Below, piece by piece: positions 24,875 to 34,595 of a stretch of DNA of 64,000 nt; within the stretch, counting starts at the first letter, position 1; each line of letters begins with the position of its first letter. The notes under the pieces were generated by a model. The model was given only the letters and a program-made list of their open reading frames with translations. It did no database searches and was not told the DNA's origin. The DNA comes from CAVWDU01 sp963840725 (GTDB lineage: Bacteria; Pseudomonadota; Gammaproteobacteria; Pseudomonadales; Halieaceae): NCBI GenBank assembly GCA_963840725.1, contig CAWIZY010000009.1, forward strand, positions 682,001 to 746,000. Direction: 5' to 3'. Made by a program: the position numbers and the translations under genes.

Positions 24875-25813
24875 TCACTCGATAACCGCCATGTGCGGGT
24901 GCGTGCCCAGCTGCAGTGCTGGCCCGTCGGGGCTGTTCAGATGCAAACCCTGCTCCAATGAGGCCACCGCTGCGCTCACTAACAGGGTGGCCACGGATGC
25001 CTCTGCAACACTGTTAACCACGTTCCCTACAGACTGGGATGAGGTTTCGTTGTGCAGGGCGCTGCCTGGGGCTGGTGCGGACTCCAGTGCTGCTTGAGCG
25101 AGGTAAAGTCGGCGCTTGGGTGTGCCGCGATAGTGCAGTCTGGCGACGACCTCCTGCCCGGTGTAACAGCCTTTATTAAAGCTGACATGACCGGTCAGGT
25201 CGTAGTTGAGCATTTGCGGTATGAAGGACTCGGTGGTCTGGGCCTCAATGCGGGCAATACCCGCCTGCATCTCGAGAATCTGCCAGCTCGACTCTGTCGC
25301 CTGCGTGGCCACCGACTGCAGTTGCCGTGCATAGTCGGCACCCGCCTCACCCCACAGATAACACTCGAAACGCGCCTCCGTCAGCGCCACCAGCACGAAA
25401 CCCTCACCCGACACCAGGCTGAGTTCGCGAGCTGGTAATAATGAAAAAACCTCGTTCAGGGCATTCCCTGCTCCGGCGCCCCAGCAGCCAAACATTTGCC
25501 AGCCCGATTGCGAAGTTTCCAATTTGGCGCGAGAGAAGACAATGTATTTGCCAAATGTCGCGGCGCTGGTTTCCAGTATGGAGCGACGTTGGCGCAGCAG
25601 CAGTTGCTCCGGGGCGGGCTGACAGAGCAGGAAGTCGCACACAACCCGGCCCTGAGGAGTGCAGTAGGCTCCATACAGAGCGTCCTGGTCAGGGAGTTTC
25701 CGCGTGTCACAGGTGACCTGTCCCTGGAGAAACTTGGCGGCGTCGGGCCCGCTAATCTGCAGCAGCGCTTCCTGAGAGAGGGGGGCCATAAAGCAGTCTG
25801 ATGTTGCATTCAA
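24875..25813 (-). CDS. ygfZ: YgfZ/GcvT-like iron-sulfur maintenance protein
   Basis: 312 residues of the YgfZ/CAF17 family. The diagnostic KGCYTGQEVVARLHYRG segment with its conserved Cys is present, and the N-terminus has LQISGPDAAKFLQGQVTCD. YgfZ uses folate and supports repair or assembly of some Fe-S enzymes such as MiaB. It diverges from sdhE/ygfX, the same neighbourhood as in many gammaproteobacteria. Confidence 0.93.
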   Translation of the reverse strand: MNATSDCFMAPLSQEALLQISGPDAAKFLQGQVTCDTRKLPDQDALYGAYCTPQGRVVCDFLLCQPAPEQLLLRQRRSILETSAATFGKYIVFSRAKLETSQSGWQMFGCWGAGAGNALNEVFSLLPARELSLVSGEGFVLVALTEARFECYLWGEAGADYARQLQSVATQATESSWQILEMQAGIARIEAQTTESFIPQMLNYDLTGHVSFNKGCYTGQEVVARLHYRGTPKRRLYLAQAALESAPAPGSALHNETSSQSVGNVVNSVAEASVATLLVSAAVASLEQGLHLNSPDGPALQLGTHPHMAVIE

Positions 25814-25951
25814 AAGGGTGCACCCTAGTCGTTGACGAAGCGGTTATCATAGGCGCTGGCACCCCTCCGTCAAGGGTGTTGTCGATCGGAGCGGGCACAT
25901 CGGCGGCGTGGACAATAACAGGTATAATGGCCGGATTTGGGCTATTTTGCG

Positions 25952-26248
25952 ATGGAAAAAACTGACATGGTGACTGAACAGGAATTTAACCGCATCTGCT
26001 GGGCCAGCCGCCGTGGCATGCTGGAACTGGATCTGGTGTTGAAACCGTTTGTGACCGAGCGTTATCGGTCCCTGAACGAAGTCGACAGGCAACGTTATCA
26101 GCAGCTTATGCTGAGCGAGGACCAGGATCTCTTTGCCTGGTTCCTGCATCGGCAGCGGCCGGAGGACCATGACTTACAGTCTATCGTCAGCCAGATACTC
26201 GAGTTTACCCGTGGTTCACCTGCAGGTGGGACGCTCCAGGCACCGTAG
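25952..26248 (+). CDS. sdhE: FAD assembly factor SdhE
   Basis: About 98 residues from the ATG at 25952; a start at 25967 would also suit the family, and a TTG at 25937 is less likely. The flavinylation motif RRGMLELD is present, followed by the typical acidic helical bundle with DQDLFAWFL. SdhE promotes covalent FAD attachment to succinate dehydrogenase and fumarate reductase. A TATAAT at 25923-25928 lies just upstream and is a likely -10 box, though no clear -35 is seen. The end overlaps ygfX by 38 bases. Confidence 0.92.
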   Translation: MEKTDMVTEQEFNRICWASRRGMLELDLVLKPFVTERYRSLNEVDRQRYQQLMLSEDQDLFAWFLHRQRPEDHDLQSIVSQILEFTRGSPAGGTLQAP

Positions 26249-26606
26249 TGTGTTGCTGGGCCTGTTTGCGGCAGCCGGAGTGTTATCGCAGCTCGCCCTG
26301 GCGCAGCGTGGCTATGGCTTACTGTCCCTGGCCCTCTTTCCTCTCTGGGCGCTGCTGCTAGCGGTGGGCCTGAGGCAACCCGACATACTGGAGCTTCATC
26401 ATCAGCGAGGGGCCTGGACGCTGATAAAGGACGGGGAGGCCAGAACCATTCTCCCTCTGCCGGGCAACGTCTGTCTTCCCTGGCTGGTTTATTTCCGGTT
26501 TTGCGAACCCGGAAGTGGGAGGCGGCAAACGCTGTGGTTGTTTCCCGACAGCGCCGCCCCTGAATCCCTGGCCACGCTGCGCCGCTGCCTGACGCTACTG
26601 GAATGA
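26211..26606 (+). CDS. ygfX: YgfX-family membrane protein
   Basis: 131 residues from the GTG at 26211, chosen because family members begin with a short HLQVGRSR-like strand directly before two close transmembrane helices (about 12-50). A longer frame opening at 26133 or 26169 would overlap sdhE further. The rest is a small soluble domain with LFPDS and a final LRRCL helix. YgfX is encoded after sdhE in many gammaproteobacteria and was earlier called toxin CptA; its exact role is unresolved. The last 12 bases overlap the convergent nadB. Confidence 0.78.
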   Translation: MVHLQVGRSRHRSVLLGLFAAAGVLSQLALAQRGYGLLSLALFPLWALLLAVGLRQPDILELHHQRGAWTLIKDGEARTILPLPGNVCLPWLVYFRFCEPGSGRRQTLWLFPDSAAPESLATLRRCLTLLE

Positions 26607-28190
26607 CGGCGGAGGTTGCAGCACGGTGTCGAGGGCGTCGGGCAGCAGCTCGGGGTAGTCCAGGGTAAAATGCAGGCCGCGGCTTTCTTTGCGGGAGGCG
26701 GCACAACGAATCATCAGTTCCGCTACCATCGCCAGGTTGCGCAGCTCCAGCAGATCATTGCTGACCTTATAGTTGCTGTAATAATCGGCGATCTCCCGTT
26801 GCAACAACTCCACGCGGTGCAGCGCCCGCTCCAGTCGCTTGTTGGTACGCACAATGCCGACGTAGTCCCACATAAAACGACGCAATTCATCCCAGTTGTG
26901 GGCAATGACCACGTCTTCGTCGGAATCGGTCACCTGGGATTCGTCCCACAGCGGGATATCCCCCGGGACGGGCGCCGACCCCTGGCGATTGCAGATATCC
27001 TCCGCGGCTGAAGTGGCGTAGACAATGCACTCCAGCAGTGAGTTGCTGGCCATGCGGTTAGCGCCATGCAGTCCGGTGCAGGACGTCTCGCCGATCGCGT
27101 AGAGGCCATTGATGTCCGTCCGCCCCCGGGTGTCGACCACCACGCCCCCACAGGTGTAGTGGGCTGCTGGGACAACCGGTATAGGCTCCGCCGCAATATC
27201 GATACCAAATTCCGCGCACTGGGACATGATCGTTGGAAAATGCGTTTGCAGGAAGTCGCGCGGCTGGTGGGAAATGTCCAGATAAACACAATCCAGCCCC
27301 AGACGCTTCATTTCATGATCTATGGCACGGGCCACAATATCCCGAGGTGCCAGTTCTGCGCGCTCGTCGAACTGGCTCATGAACCGACTGCCATCGGGCA
27401 GGCGCAGTTTGCCACCCTCGCCTCGAATCGCCTCGGTAATAAGAAATGACTTGGCGCTGGGGTGATAAAGGCAGGTCGGATGAAACTGATTGAATTCCAT
27501 GTTGGCTACGCGACAGCCTGCCCGCCAGGCCATGGCAATACCATCACCACTGGCCCCGTCCGGGTTGCTGGTGTACAGGTAGGCTTTGCTCGCGCCACCG
27601 GTTGCCAGTGCCACGGACGGCGCCAGAAACAGATCCACTTGATCCCGGTTGCGGTCCAGGATGTAGGCGCCCTGGCAGTGCCCCTGATTAACGATCAGAT
27701 CCACGGCGACCCGGTGGGTGTAGATCTCGATGTTATCCGCAGCCTGAACCCGATCTGTCAGCACTTCCGATATGGCCCGGCCAGTCCGGTCTGCGGCGTG
27801 AATGATTCTGCGATGGCTGTGCCCACCCTCCATGGTGAGGTGGAACTCCCTGGGGTCGCCGCCGGGGTGGTCCTCGCGCAAATCGAAATCCACACCCTGC
27901 TCGACCAGCCAGTCAACGGCCCTGCGGCTGTTGCCGACCGTGAACTCCACGGCGTCTCTATGGCACAAGCCGGCGCCGGCGGCCAGTGTATCCTCGACAT
28001 GGGAGGCAACAGTATCGCGATTGTGCAGAACCGCTGCCATGCCACCCTGGGCCCAGAATGTGGATCCCTGGGTAAGGTCGGCTTTGGAGAGCAGGGCGAC
28101 GCGGTAATGCGAGGGTAGCTGCAGCGCCAGGCTGAGTCCCGCAGCCCCGCCGCCAATGATTAGTACGTCGTGTTGCAATGTTTCGGGCAT
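26595..28190 (-). CDS. nadB: L-aspartate oxidase NadB
   Basis: 531 residues, normal for the family. The FAD loop is DVLIIGGGAAGLSLALQL (about residues 8-25), then STFWAQGGMAAV, and the active-site region DLREDHPGGDPREFHL and GGHSHRRI. It oxidises aspartate to iminoaspartate in the first step of NAD synthesis. It is divergent from rpoE, the classic arrangement in gammaproteobacteria. A possible -10 box lies on the minus strand at 28236-28241 (TATAAT), without a clear -35. Confidence 0.97.
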   Translation of the reverse strand: MPETLQHDVLIIGGGAAGLSLALQLPSHYRVALLSKADLTQGSTFWAQGGMAAVLHNRDTVASHVEDTLAAGAGLCHRDAVEFTVGNSRRAVDWLVEQGVDFDLREDHPGGDPREFHLTMEGGHSHRRIIHAADRTGRAISEVLTDRVQAADNIEIYTHRVAVDLIVNQGHCQGAYILDRNRDQVDLFLAPSVALATGGASKAYLYTSNPDGASGDGIAMAWRAGCRVANMEFNQFHPTCLYHPSAKSFLITEAIRGEGGKLRLPDGSRFMSQFDERAELAPRDIVARAIDHEMKRLGLDCVYLDISHQPRDFLQTHFPTIMSQCAEFGIDIAAEPIPVVPAAHYTCGGVVVDTRGRTDINGLYAIGETSCTGLHGANRMASNSLLECIVYATSAAEDICNRQGSAPVPGDIPLWDESQVTDSDEDVVIAHNWDELRRFMWDYVGIVRTNKRLERALHRVELLQREIADYYSNYKVSNDLLELRNLAMVAELMIRCAASRKESRGLHFTLDYPELLPDALDTVLQPPPSFQ

Positions 28191-28325
28191 TGAGTTGGCT
28201 CATCCTGGCTTGCGCTTGCCGCCCGGGGCCACTCAATTATATGATGCGGCTCAAGGACTTACACCCAATCGGTCGATGCCATGAGTATATACGAGGTCGC
28301 GAGCCATTGGGAATTCCAGGCTTGA

Positions 28326-28353
28326 GGAACTTTCTGCGAATAGTTTGTTCATA
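28326..28353 (+). promoter_or_regulatory. Putative sigma-E promoter of rpoE
   Basis: GGAACTT at 28326-28332 followed 16 bases later by TCATA (28349-28353) resembles the sigma-E/AlgU consensus (GGAACTT, then TCTGA or TCAAA). It lies about 110 bp upstream of the rpoE start, in the 277-bp nadB-rpoE gap, which contains no gene. Autoregulation of rpoE/algU through such a promoter is established in relatives; the match here is by eye. Confidence 0.6.
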
Positions 28354-28467
28354 CAAGTGCCTGTTGGACAGGGACGCTAACATCGCGAGGGGAGCAACCA
28401 TCGGCGCAAGGATTGACAGGACCGTTAGCGTGACTCTGATGGCTGGTGTCGGATACCCGGGCTATTG

Positions 28468-29052
28468 ATGGCTGCTGCGGAGACTGACAAGCAGCTGGTC
28501 GACCGGGTTAAACGGGGAGACAGCAGGGCGTTTGACATGCTCGTCCTCAAGTACCAGCACAAGATTTTCAGCTTGATTGGTCGTTACGTTCAGGATGCAG
28601 ACGAGGTCCAGGATGTCGCCCAGGAAGCGTTCATTAAAGCTTACCGGGCACTCCCGCGGTTTCGTGGTGACAGCGCTTTCTACACCTGGTTGTATCGCAT
28701 CGCTATCAATACGGCGAAAAACCACCTCGTTTCACGGTCGCGGAGACCACCGGGGACGGATGTTGAAGTTGAGGATGCCGAGTACTACGAGGGCGGGGCG
28801 GCTTTGCGCGATATAGAGACGCCAGAAAATGCCCTGTTTGGCAGTGAACTCAAGGCCGTGGTTGAGGGGGCTATCGCTGAATTACCCGACGATTTACGCA
28901 GTGCGGTAACGTTGCGTGAATTTGATGGTCTTAGTTACGAAGACATTGCCGACATCATGGATTGTCCCGTGGGAACGGTGCGATCGAGAATATTTCGGGC
29001 CCGGGAGGCGATCGATCTCAGGGTTCGAGAACAAATGGACGGGTCGAACTGA
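28468..29052 (+). CDS. rpoE: Envelope-stress sigma factor RpoE/AlgU
   Basis: 194 residues from the ATG at 28468 (a TTG one codon earlier is less likely). It is an ECF sigma factor with region 2 VLKYQHKIFSLIGRYVQD and QEAFIKAYRALPRFRG, and region 4 GLSYEDIADIMDCPVGTVRSR, near-identical to AlgU/RpoE. It directs the response to envelope damage. It is the first gene of the rpoE-rseA-rseB-rseC-degP cluster. No frameshift is seen in it. Confidence 0.97.
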   Translation: MAAAETDKQLVDRVKRGDSRAFDMLVLKYQHKIFSLIGRYVQDADEVQDVAQEAFIKAYRALPRFRGDSAFYTWLYRIAINTAKNHLVSRSRRPPGTDVEVEDAEYYEGGAALRDIETPENALFGSELKAVVEGAIAELPDDLRSAVTLREFDGLSYEDIADIMDCPVGTVRSRIFRAREAIDLRVREQMDGSN

Positions 29053-29108
29053 CCCGCAGCAAAGGCTGGCCCACACTGTTTAGTCAGGGCCCCGGAGGAA
29101 TGCTCATA

Positions 29109-29709
29109 ATGGAACAACGACTGCGCGAATCCCTGTCCGCATTGATGGATGACGAAACCAACGAACTGGAGCTGGAGCGGCTCCTGAAGAGCGTTGGCAC
29201 CGACGACGAATTGCGGGGTACCTGGGTTCGCTATAATGCGGTTCGGGCCGTGGTGGCCGGCCAGCCGGTGAGTGCTAATGGGTATGGATGTGTCGGGCCG
29301 CGTGCAAACCGCGCTGGCAGGTGTGTCGATAGGTAACTCCGACACCGGACTAGCTGCCAAATCCGGGTTGCTGCGTCCGCTGGCCAGTTTTGCCGTTGCC
29401 GCTTCAGTTGCGGCCGTCGTAGTCGTCGGCGGAATGCAGTTAAACGAGATGCAGTCCGCTACGGGCGAGCCACCGGTGGTAGCAGTTTCACCCCCCGGCA
29501 TGATGGGCAGTATGGGAGGGACCGCGGTGCGTGCAAGCTACGGTGCCCAGCAGCAACCACTGGTCCTGCAGCCCGCGGCACCCACCGGCTACCGCGAGTT
29601 GGCGAGACAGAGAATGCATCGATACATGCAGACTCACGCGGAGGCTGCCGCACTGAACACGCCGCAGGGTCTTATTCCCTTCGCCCGGGTCACCGAGATC
29701 AAGGAGTAA
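29109..29709 (+). CDS. rseA: Anti-sigma-E factor RseA/MucA (frameshifted)
   Basis: The ATG at 29109 is preceded by GGAGGA at a good distance. The first frame encodes the sigma-binding domain (LRESLSALMDDETNELELER, then WVRYNAV). Near 29266-29280 the frame must advance by one base to continue into MDVSGRVQTALAG, a membrane helix (RPLASFAVAASVAAVVVVGG) and a periplasmic tail ending at 29709. Read with the shift, the protein is about 200 residues, normal for RseA. Loss of RseA would free sigma-E, but three following genes have similar indels, so a sequence error is more likely than a natural mutation. Confidence 0.82.
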
Positions 29710-29724
29710 AGAGGAGGTTGCGGC

Positions 29725-30708
29725 TTGAAGCGCACACTGGTTAGCGGGCTTTCGGCGGTGAGACTGCGCCCCATGCTTGTACTTTCATTACTGATGGCAG
29801 CACTGGCGACAGCGCCGGTGGCTGGGGCGGCTGCAAGTGAGTGCCCTAGCGCCGACCCCGAGGCCATACGCTGGCTCGACAAAATGTCGCGCAGCGCCGG
29901 CGAGGCTGATTATCAAGGCGTGGTGACGCTGCAACGTGGTGATGAGCTGCAGGTGCTGCAGCTCTCACACTCTGTGGGTGAGGGTGCTGCTACCGAGCAA
30001 TTGACCCAGCTTACCGGCCAGGGAGCGCGCATCGAGCGGAATCAGCACCCGCTGGATTGTGTGCATCCCGGGCATCAACTGCTGCGCATGGGGGCTGCGC
30101 TGCGATCCGGTCACTGCGGCGTATCGGCTCACTATCGCTTCAAAGTTGACCAGGGTGACCGTGTGGCAGGGCGTGAGGCCGTGAGGATCCTAGTGGAACC
30201 TCGCGATCTTTATCGCTATGGCTACGTTCTCGATCTGGACCGGGAGACCGGATTGCTGCTGAAGGCCAGGATAGTGGGGCAAGGCAACAACACCCTGGAG
30301 TTGTTCCAGTTCGCGAAACTGAATTACAGCAATCGAGCTCTTGAGGGCGTGCCGGCGGAACTGGTCCACCAGGCATCACACCCTCATCCGGTCGACGAAG
30401 CGGGATCGCCGCTGCCCAGCCGGAGCTGGTTTGTGAGCTGGCTGCCCGGAGGGTTTATGCCGACGGAAGCGTTGCCTGGCAATGAATCCAGCCGGTCTTA
30501 TACGGACGGGCTGGCGGTGTTTTCGGTCTTTCTTGAGGAACTCGATCAGGAAATGCGACCCGGAGAAGGGGTGGTCAGTCAGGGCGGGACCATTTCCTAC
30601 ACCCGTGGCATGCGGCTCGCCCGGTCATCGGTGCTGGTCACAGTGATCGGGGAGGTGCCGGTCAATACGGCTCGAATGGTCGCTGACTCCGTTGGGTGGG
30701 CGAACTAG
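29725..30708 (+). CDS. rseB: Sigma-E regulatory protein RseB/MucB
   Basis: 327 residues from a TTG start preceded at seven bases by a strong GAGGAGG site. A signal peptide covers about residues 1-37, ending in the VAGAAAS region. The two-domain RseB fold follows, with WLDKMSRSAGEADYQGVVTLQRG and the C-terminal VSQGGTISYTRGMRLA. RseB is a periplasmic protein that senses mislocalised lipoproteins or LPS and protects RseA from proteolysis. The frame is clean throughout. Confidence 0.93.
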   Translation: MKRTLVSGLSAVRLRPMLVLSLLMAALATAPVAGAAASECPSADPEAIRWLDKMSRSAGEADYQGVVTLQRGDELQVLQLSHSVGEGAATEQLTQLTGQGARIERNQHPLDCVHPGHQLLRMGAALRSGHCGVSAHYRFKVDQGDRVAGREAVRILVEPRDLYRYGYVLDLDRETGLLLKARIVGQGNNTLELFQFAKLNYSNRALEGVPAELVHQASHPHPVDEAGSPLPSRSWFVSWLPGGFMPTEALPGNESSRSYTDGLAVFSVFLEELDQEMRPGEGVVSQGGTISYTRGMRLARSSVLVTVIGEVPVNTARMVADSVGWAN

Positions 30709-30710
30709 CC

Positions 30711-31196
30711 GTGCTGACCGAGACCGGCAGAGTGGTGGCCGTAGAACAGGATAGCCTGTGGGTAGAGACCATACGTCAATCAACCTGCGGCAGTTGCGCG
30801 GCTCGCAAGGGCTGCGGACACGGCCTGCTCAATCGGATGGCTGATGGCAAATACGGGTACATCCGCGTGTTGCCAGGCAAGTTGTCTCCCGCTGACTGCC
30901 GGGTTGACGATCGAGTGCGGTTTGCCATTCCGGAAGAGGTGATTCTGCGCGGCTCCATGGTCGTTTATGTATTACCACTGGTGTTATTGCTGGCAGGAGC
31001 CGCTGCAGGCACAGCATTGACTGGATTCCTTGCCATCCAGGCGACTGATCTGTTGGCGCTGGTCGGTGCTGGCGCGGGGCTGGCTCTGGGTGCACTGGTA
31101 GTTCGCTGGCATGCCAATACTCATCGCAGTGATAGTACCCTGCAACCAACGCTGCTGGAGCGCTTGCATCCCTCGGAGCAAGCTCTGCAGCTGTAG
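30711..31196 (+). CDS. rseC: SoxR-reducing/sigma-E modulator RseC
   Basis: 161 residues from the GTG at 30711, giving the usual beginning LTETGRVVAVE; a start at 30696 inside rseB is less likely. It has the family cysteine cluster CGSCAARKGCG near residue 28-38 and two C-terminal membrane helices (about 87-135). RseC positively modulates sigma-E and is related to RsxC-complex subunits. It directly follows rseB. Confidence 0.9.
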   Translation: MLTETGRVVAVEQDSLWVETIRQSTCGSCAARKGCGHGLLNRMADGKYGYIRVLPGKLSPADCRVDDRVRFAIPEEVILRGSMVVYVLPLVLLLAGAAAGTALTGFLAIQATDLLALVGAGAGLALGALVVRWHANTHRSDSTLQPTLLERLHPSEQALQL

Positions 31197-31250
31197 AAAA
31201 GCGGTTTTATCGTTACATTCAATGACTCAATCCATCTGGAGGAAAACCCA

Positions 31251-32649
31251 ATGAATCCCATTACCCCGGCTCGCGCCCTGGTTTTTGCCGTCTGTGCGTT
31301 TTGGTTGGCGGGCCAGGCTATGGCTGCCGCACTGCCAGACTTTCGAGAAATTGTGAAGCAGCACTCGCCGGCCGTCGTAAAGATTGTGGTAGAGCATAGC
31401 GGCAATCGGGCCCCGGATTTCGATGGCGAAATACCCGAGTTTCTGCGGCGCTACTTCGGTATGCCCGAAGAGGGCGGGCGGCAGCCGAATCAGATGGCCA
31501 CAGGTTCGGGCTTTATCATCTCGAAGGATGGCTATATTGTGACCAACAATCACGTGGTGGATGGCGCCAACAGTGTCCTGGTGCGTCTGTCAGACCGCCG
31601 GGAGTTCGACGCCGAAGTGGTCGGCACAGACCCGCGTTCCGACCTTGCCCTGCTGCGAGTCAAGGCCTCTAACCTGCCGGTGTTGACGCTGGCAGGGCCC
31701 GATGAGTTGGAGGTTGGGGAATGGGTCTTGGCCATCGGCTCACCCTTTGGCCTGGATTATTCCGTAACCGCGGGTATCGTCAGCGCTATGGGCCGCAGCC
31801 TGCCGACCGAGCGCAGAGAGAACTATGTTCCTTTTATCCAGACCGACGTGGCTATCAATCCCGGAAACTCCGGTGGTCCTTTGTTTAACCTCAAAGGGGA
31901 GGTTGTGGGGGTAAACTCCCAGATCTTCACCCGCGGTGGCGGCTCTATCGGACTATCTTTTGCTATCCCGGTGCAAGTTGTAAATAACGTTGTTTCCCAG
32001 CTCAAGGACAAGGGGCAGGTGACGCGGGGCTGGCTGGGCGTAACCATTCAGGATGTGGATAAGAATCTGGCAGACTCCTTCGGCCTGGACCGCCCCCAGG
32101 GGGCGCTGATAGTCCAGGTTTCGGAGGCTGGGCCCGCTGACAAGGCCGGACTGGAATCCGGGGATGTGATTGTGACTTTTGATGGCAAGGACATTCCCGC
32201 CTCGGCAGACCTCCCCCATGTGGTCGGGCTCATAGCGCCGGACACGACCGTGAAGGTGACGATCGTTCGCGACCGCAAGCGCAAGACACTCAATGTCAAA
32301 GTAGGCGGGCTGGACGCAGACGACAGCTTTGCTCTGAACGCCGGCAAGTCGGAGCAGGGCAACGGCGGCCGATTGGGCCTGATTGTCGAGGAAGCCGGCC
32401 CGGAGACACTGGAGCGCTGGGGCATCAGTGGTGGCGTGCTGGTGCGCGAGGTGGTCCCGGTCCTCGGTAGCCGCCAGCGCTGGAATAATGCCAGGGGATG
32501 TGATCACATTGGTCGGCGCCAAGCCGGTCAAGTCGGTGCAGGCATATGAGGGTGCGGTCAAGGGATTGAAGGCGGGCAGCTCTGTGCCACTGCGCTTGAT
32601 CAGGCGTGGCTCCCCGCTGTTTATCGGCCTCAAACTGGAAGACGGATAA
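31251..32649 (+). CDS. degP: Periplasmic serine protease DegP/MucD (one frameshift)
   Basis: A signal peptide (about 1-27), then a trypsin-like domain with His101 (TNNHVVDGA), Asp131 (RSDLALLRV) and Ser207 (GNSGGPLFN), and two PDZ domains. GGAGG precedes the ATG. At about 32459-32463, inside the second PDZ (after VREVVP), the frame must move by one base to continue into SVAASAGIMPGDVITLVG; the restored protein ends ...FIGLKLEDG at 32649 with about 466 residues, normal for MucD. Uncorrected, the product would end at 32549 with a scrambled tail. It degrades misfolded envelope proteins. Confidence 0.93.
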
Positions 32650-32776
32650 CCCTCTGGCTGTGCGTGAGCCGTCGCCAGGGCTCAGCGTGGCGGTTGTATC
32701 CTGCTTAGGGTACAATCGCCCGTTTTTTGTTGGCCGGTCCCGATTCTCGGGGTGAGCCACAGCCGGGCATCCCTGA

Positions 32777-34579
32777 GTGAGTGATCTGCAACACATCCGC
32801 AATTTTTCGATCATTGCCCATATCGACCATGGTAAATCGACCCTGGCCGACCGGTTTATCCAGCATTGCGGTGGCCTGAGCGCACGGGAAATGGACGACC
32901 CAGGTGCTCGATTCCATGGATATCGAGCGGGAGCGGGGCATCACCATCAAGGCCCAGAGCGTCACCCTGGATTACACGGCGCGCGGATGGGCAGGCCTAT
33001 CAGCTCAATTTTATTGATACCCCCGGCCATGTGGATTTCTCCTACGAGGTGTCCCGCTCGCTGGCCGCCTGTGAGGGCGCGCTGCTGGTGGTGGATGCGG
33101 GGCAGGGTGTGGAAGCCCAGTCGGTTGCCAACTGTTACACGGCGATTGAGCAGGGCCTGGAGGTGCTGCCCATTCTCAACAAGATGGACCTGCCACAGGC
33201 GGATCCGGATCGGGTCAGGCGGGAGATCGAGGAAATTATCGGTATCGATGCCACGGAGGCCTGCCTGGTCAGTGCCAAGTCCGGCTTGGGCATTGAGGAT
33301 GCGCTGGAGTACCTGGTCGAGAACATTCCGCCACCGGAGGGCGATCGCGAGGCGCCCCTGCAGGCCCTGATCATCGACTCCTGGTTCGACAACTATCTGG
33401 GTGTGGTGTCTCTGGTGCGGGTCAAGCAGGGCGTACTGCGCAAGCGCGACAAAATCGTCGCCAAGTCCATCGGCAAGGTTCATCAGGTCGACAGCGTAGG
33501 TATTTTTACGCCCAAGCGAGTAGAGACAGACGATGCTGCAGGCGGGCGAGGTGGGTTATGTCGTGGCGGGTATCAAGGACATTCACGGTGCGCCGGTGGG
33601 CGATACACTGGTCCATGCCCAGCAACCCCGATGTGCCGCGTTGCCCGGTTTTAAGCAGGTCAAACCCCAGGTCTATGCCGGTATCTTCACCATCTCCTCT
33701 GATGACTACGAAGATTTTCGCGACGCGCTGGCCAAGCTGACACTGAATGACGCCTCCCTGTTTTATGAGCCTGAAACCTCCGACGCGCTGGGTTTTGGAT
33801 TTCGCTGTGGTTTCCTGGGCATGTTGCACATGGAGATCATCCAGGAGCGGCTGGAGCGCGAATACGACCTGGACCTGATTACCACAGCGCCGACGGTGAT
33901 CTACGAGGTGGTGAAGAAAAACGGCGAGATGATCCAGGTGGATAATCCCTCCAGTTGCCCGATGTGGGTGATATTGATGAGATGCGCGAGCCCATCGCCC
34001 GCTGCAATATTCTGGTGCCCCAGGAATATCTGGGTAACGTGATCACGCTGTGCGTTGAAAAGCGTGGGGTGCAGAAGGATATGCAGTTTCTCGGGCGCCC
34101 AGGTGTCGGTGACCTACGATATCCCCATGGCCGAAGTGGTGCTGGATTTCTTTGACCGTCTGAAATCAGTCAGTCGCGGTTACGCCTCGCTGGATTACAG
34201 TTTCGAACGTTTCGAGGCTGCCAGCCTGGCACGCCTGGATGTGCTGATCAATGGCGAGCGCGTCGATGCGCTGGCGATTATCGTGCACCGGGATCAGGTC
34301 CAGTATCGCGGCCGGGCGCTCACGGAGAAAATGAAAGAGTTGATTCCGCGGCAGATGTTCGATGTTGCAATCCAGGCGGCGGTGGGCGGCAAGGTGGTGG
34401 CGCGGCAAACGGTCAAGGCACTGCGCAAAAACGTAACCGCCAAGTGTTATGGTGGTGACGTCAGCCGCAAGCGCAAGCTGCTGGAAAAACAGAAAGCAGG
34501 TAAAAAACGTATGAAACAGGTGGGCAGTGTGGAGATTCCCCAGTCGGCTTTCCTGGCTGTGCTGAAAGTGGACGGATGA
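32777..34579 (+). CDS. lepA: Elongation factor 4 LepA (five frameshifts)
   Basis: A GTG start begins SDLQHIRNFSIIAHIDHGKST. The full-length protein of about 600 residues is recoverable only by correcting single-base shifts near 32900 (extra C), 32986 (extra G), 33532 (extra G), 33954 (missing base) and 34092 (extra G). Between these points every segment matches LepA closely: IDTPGHVDFSYEVSRS, LNKMDLPQADPDRV, FGFRCGFLGMLHMEIIQERL, IPMAEVVLDFFDRL and GKKRMKQVGSVEIPQ. Conservation on both sides of each shift means that these are probably sequence errors. LepA is a ribosome-associated GTPase, here co-directional with lepB. Confidence 0.92.
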
Positions 34580-34595
34580 ATAGCGTGGCGTGACT

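Noticed and set aside
32694..32716. Promoter for lepA (TTGTAT and TACAAT)
   Set aside because: The spacing between the two hexamers is only 11 bases, too short for a sigma-70 promoter.
32777..34579. lepA as a true pseudogene
   Set aside because: All lesions are single-base and protein similarity continues unbroken across each. Decay would also bring substitutions and larger deletions.
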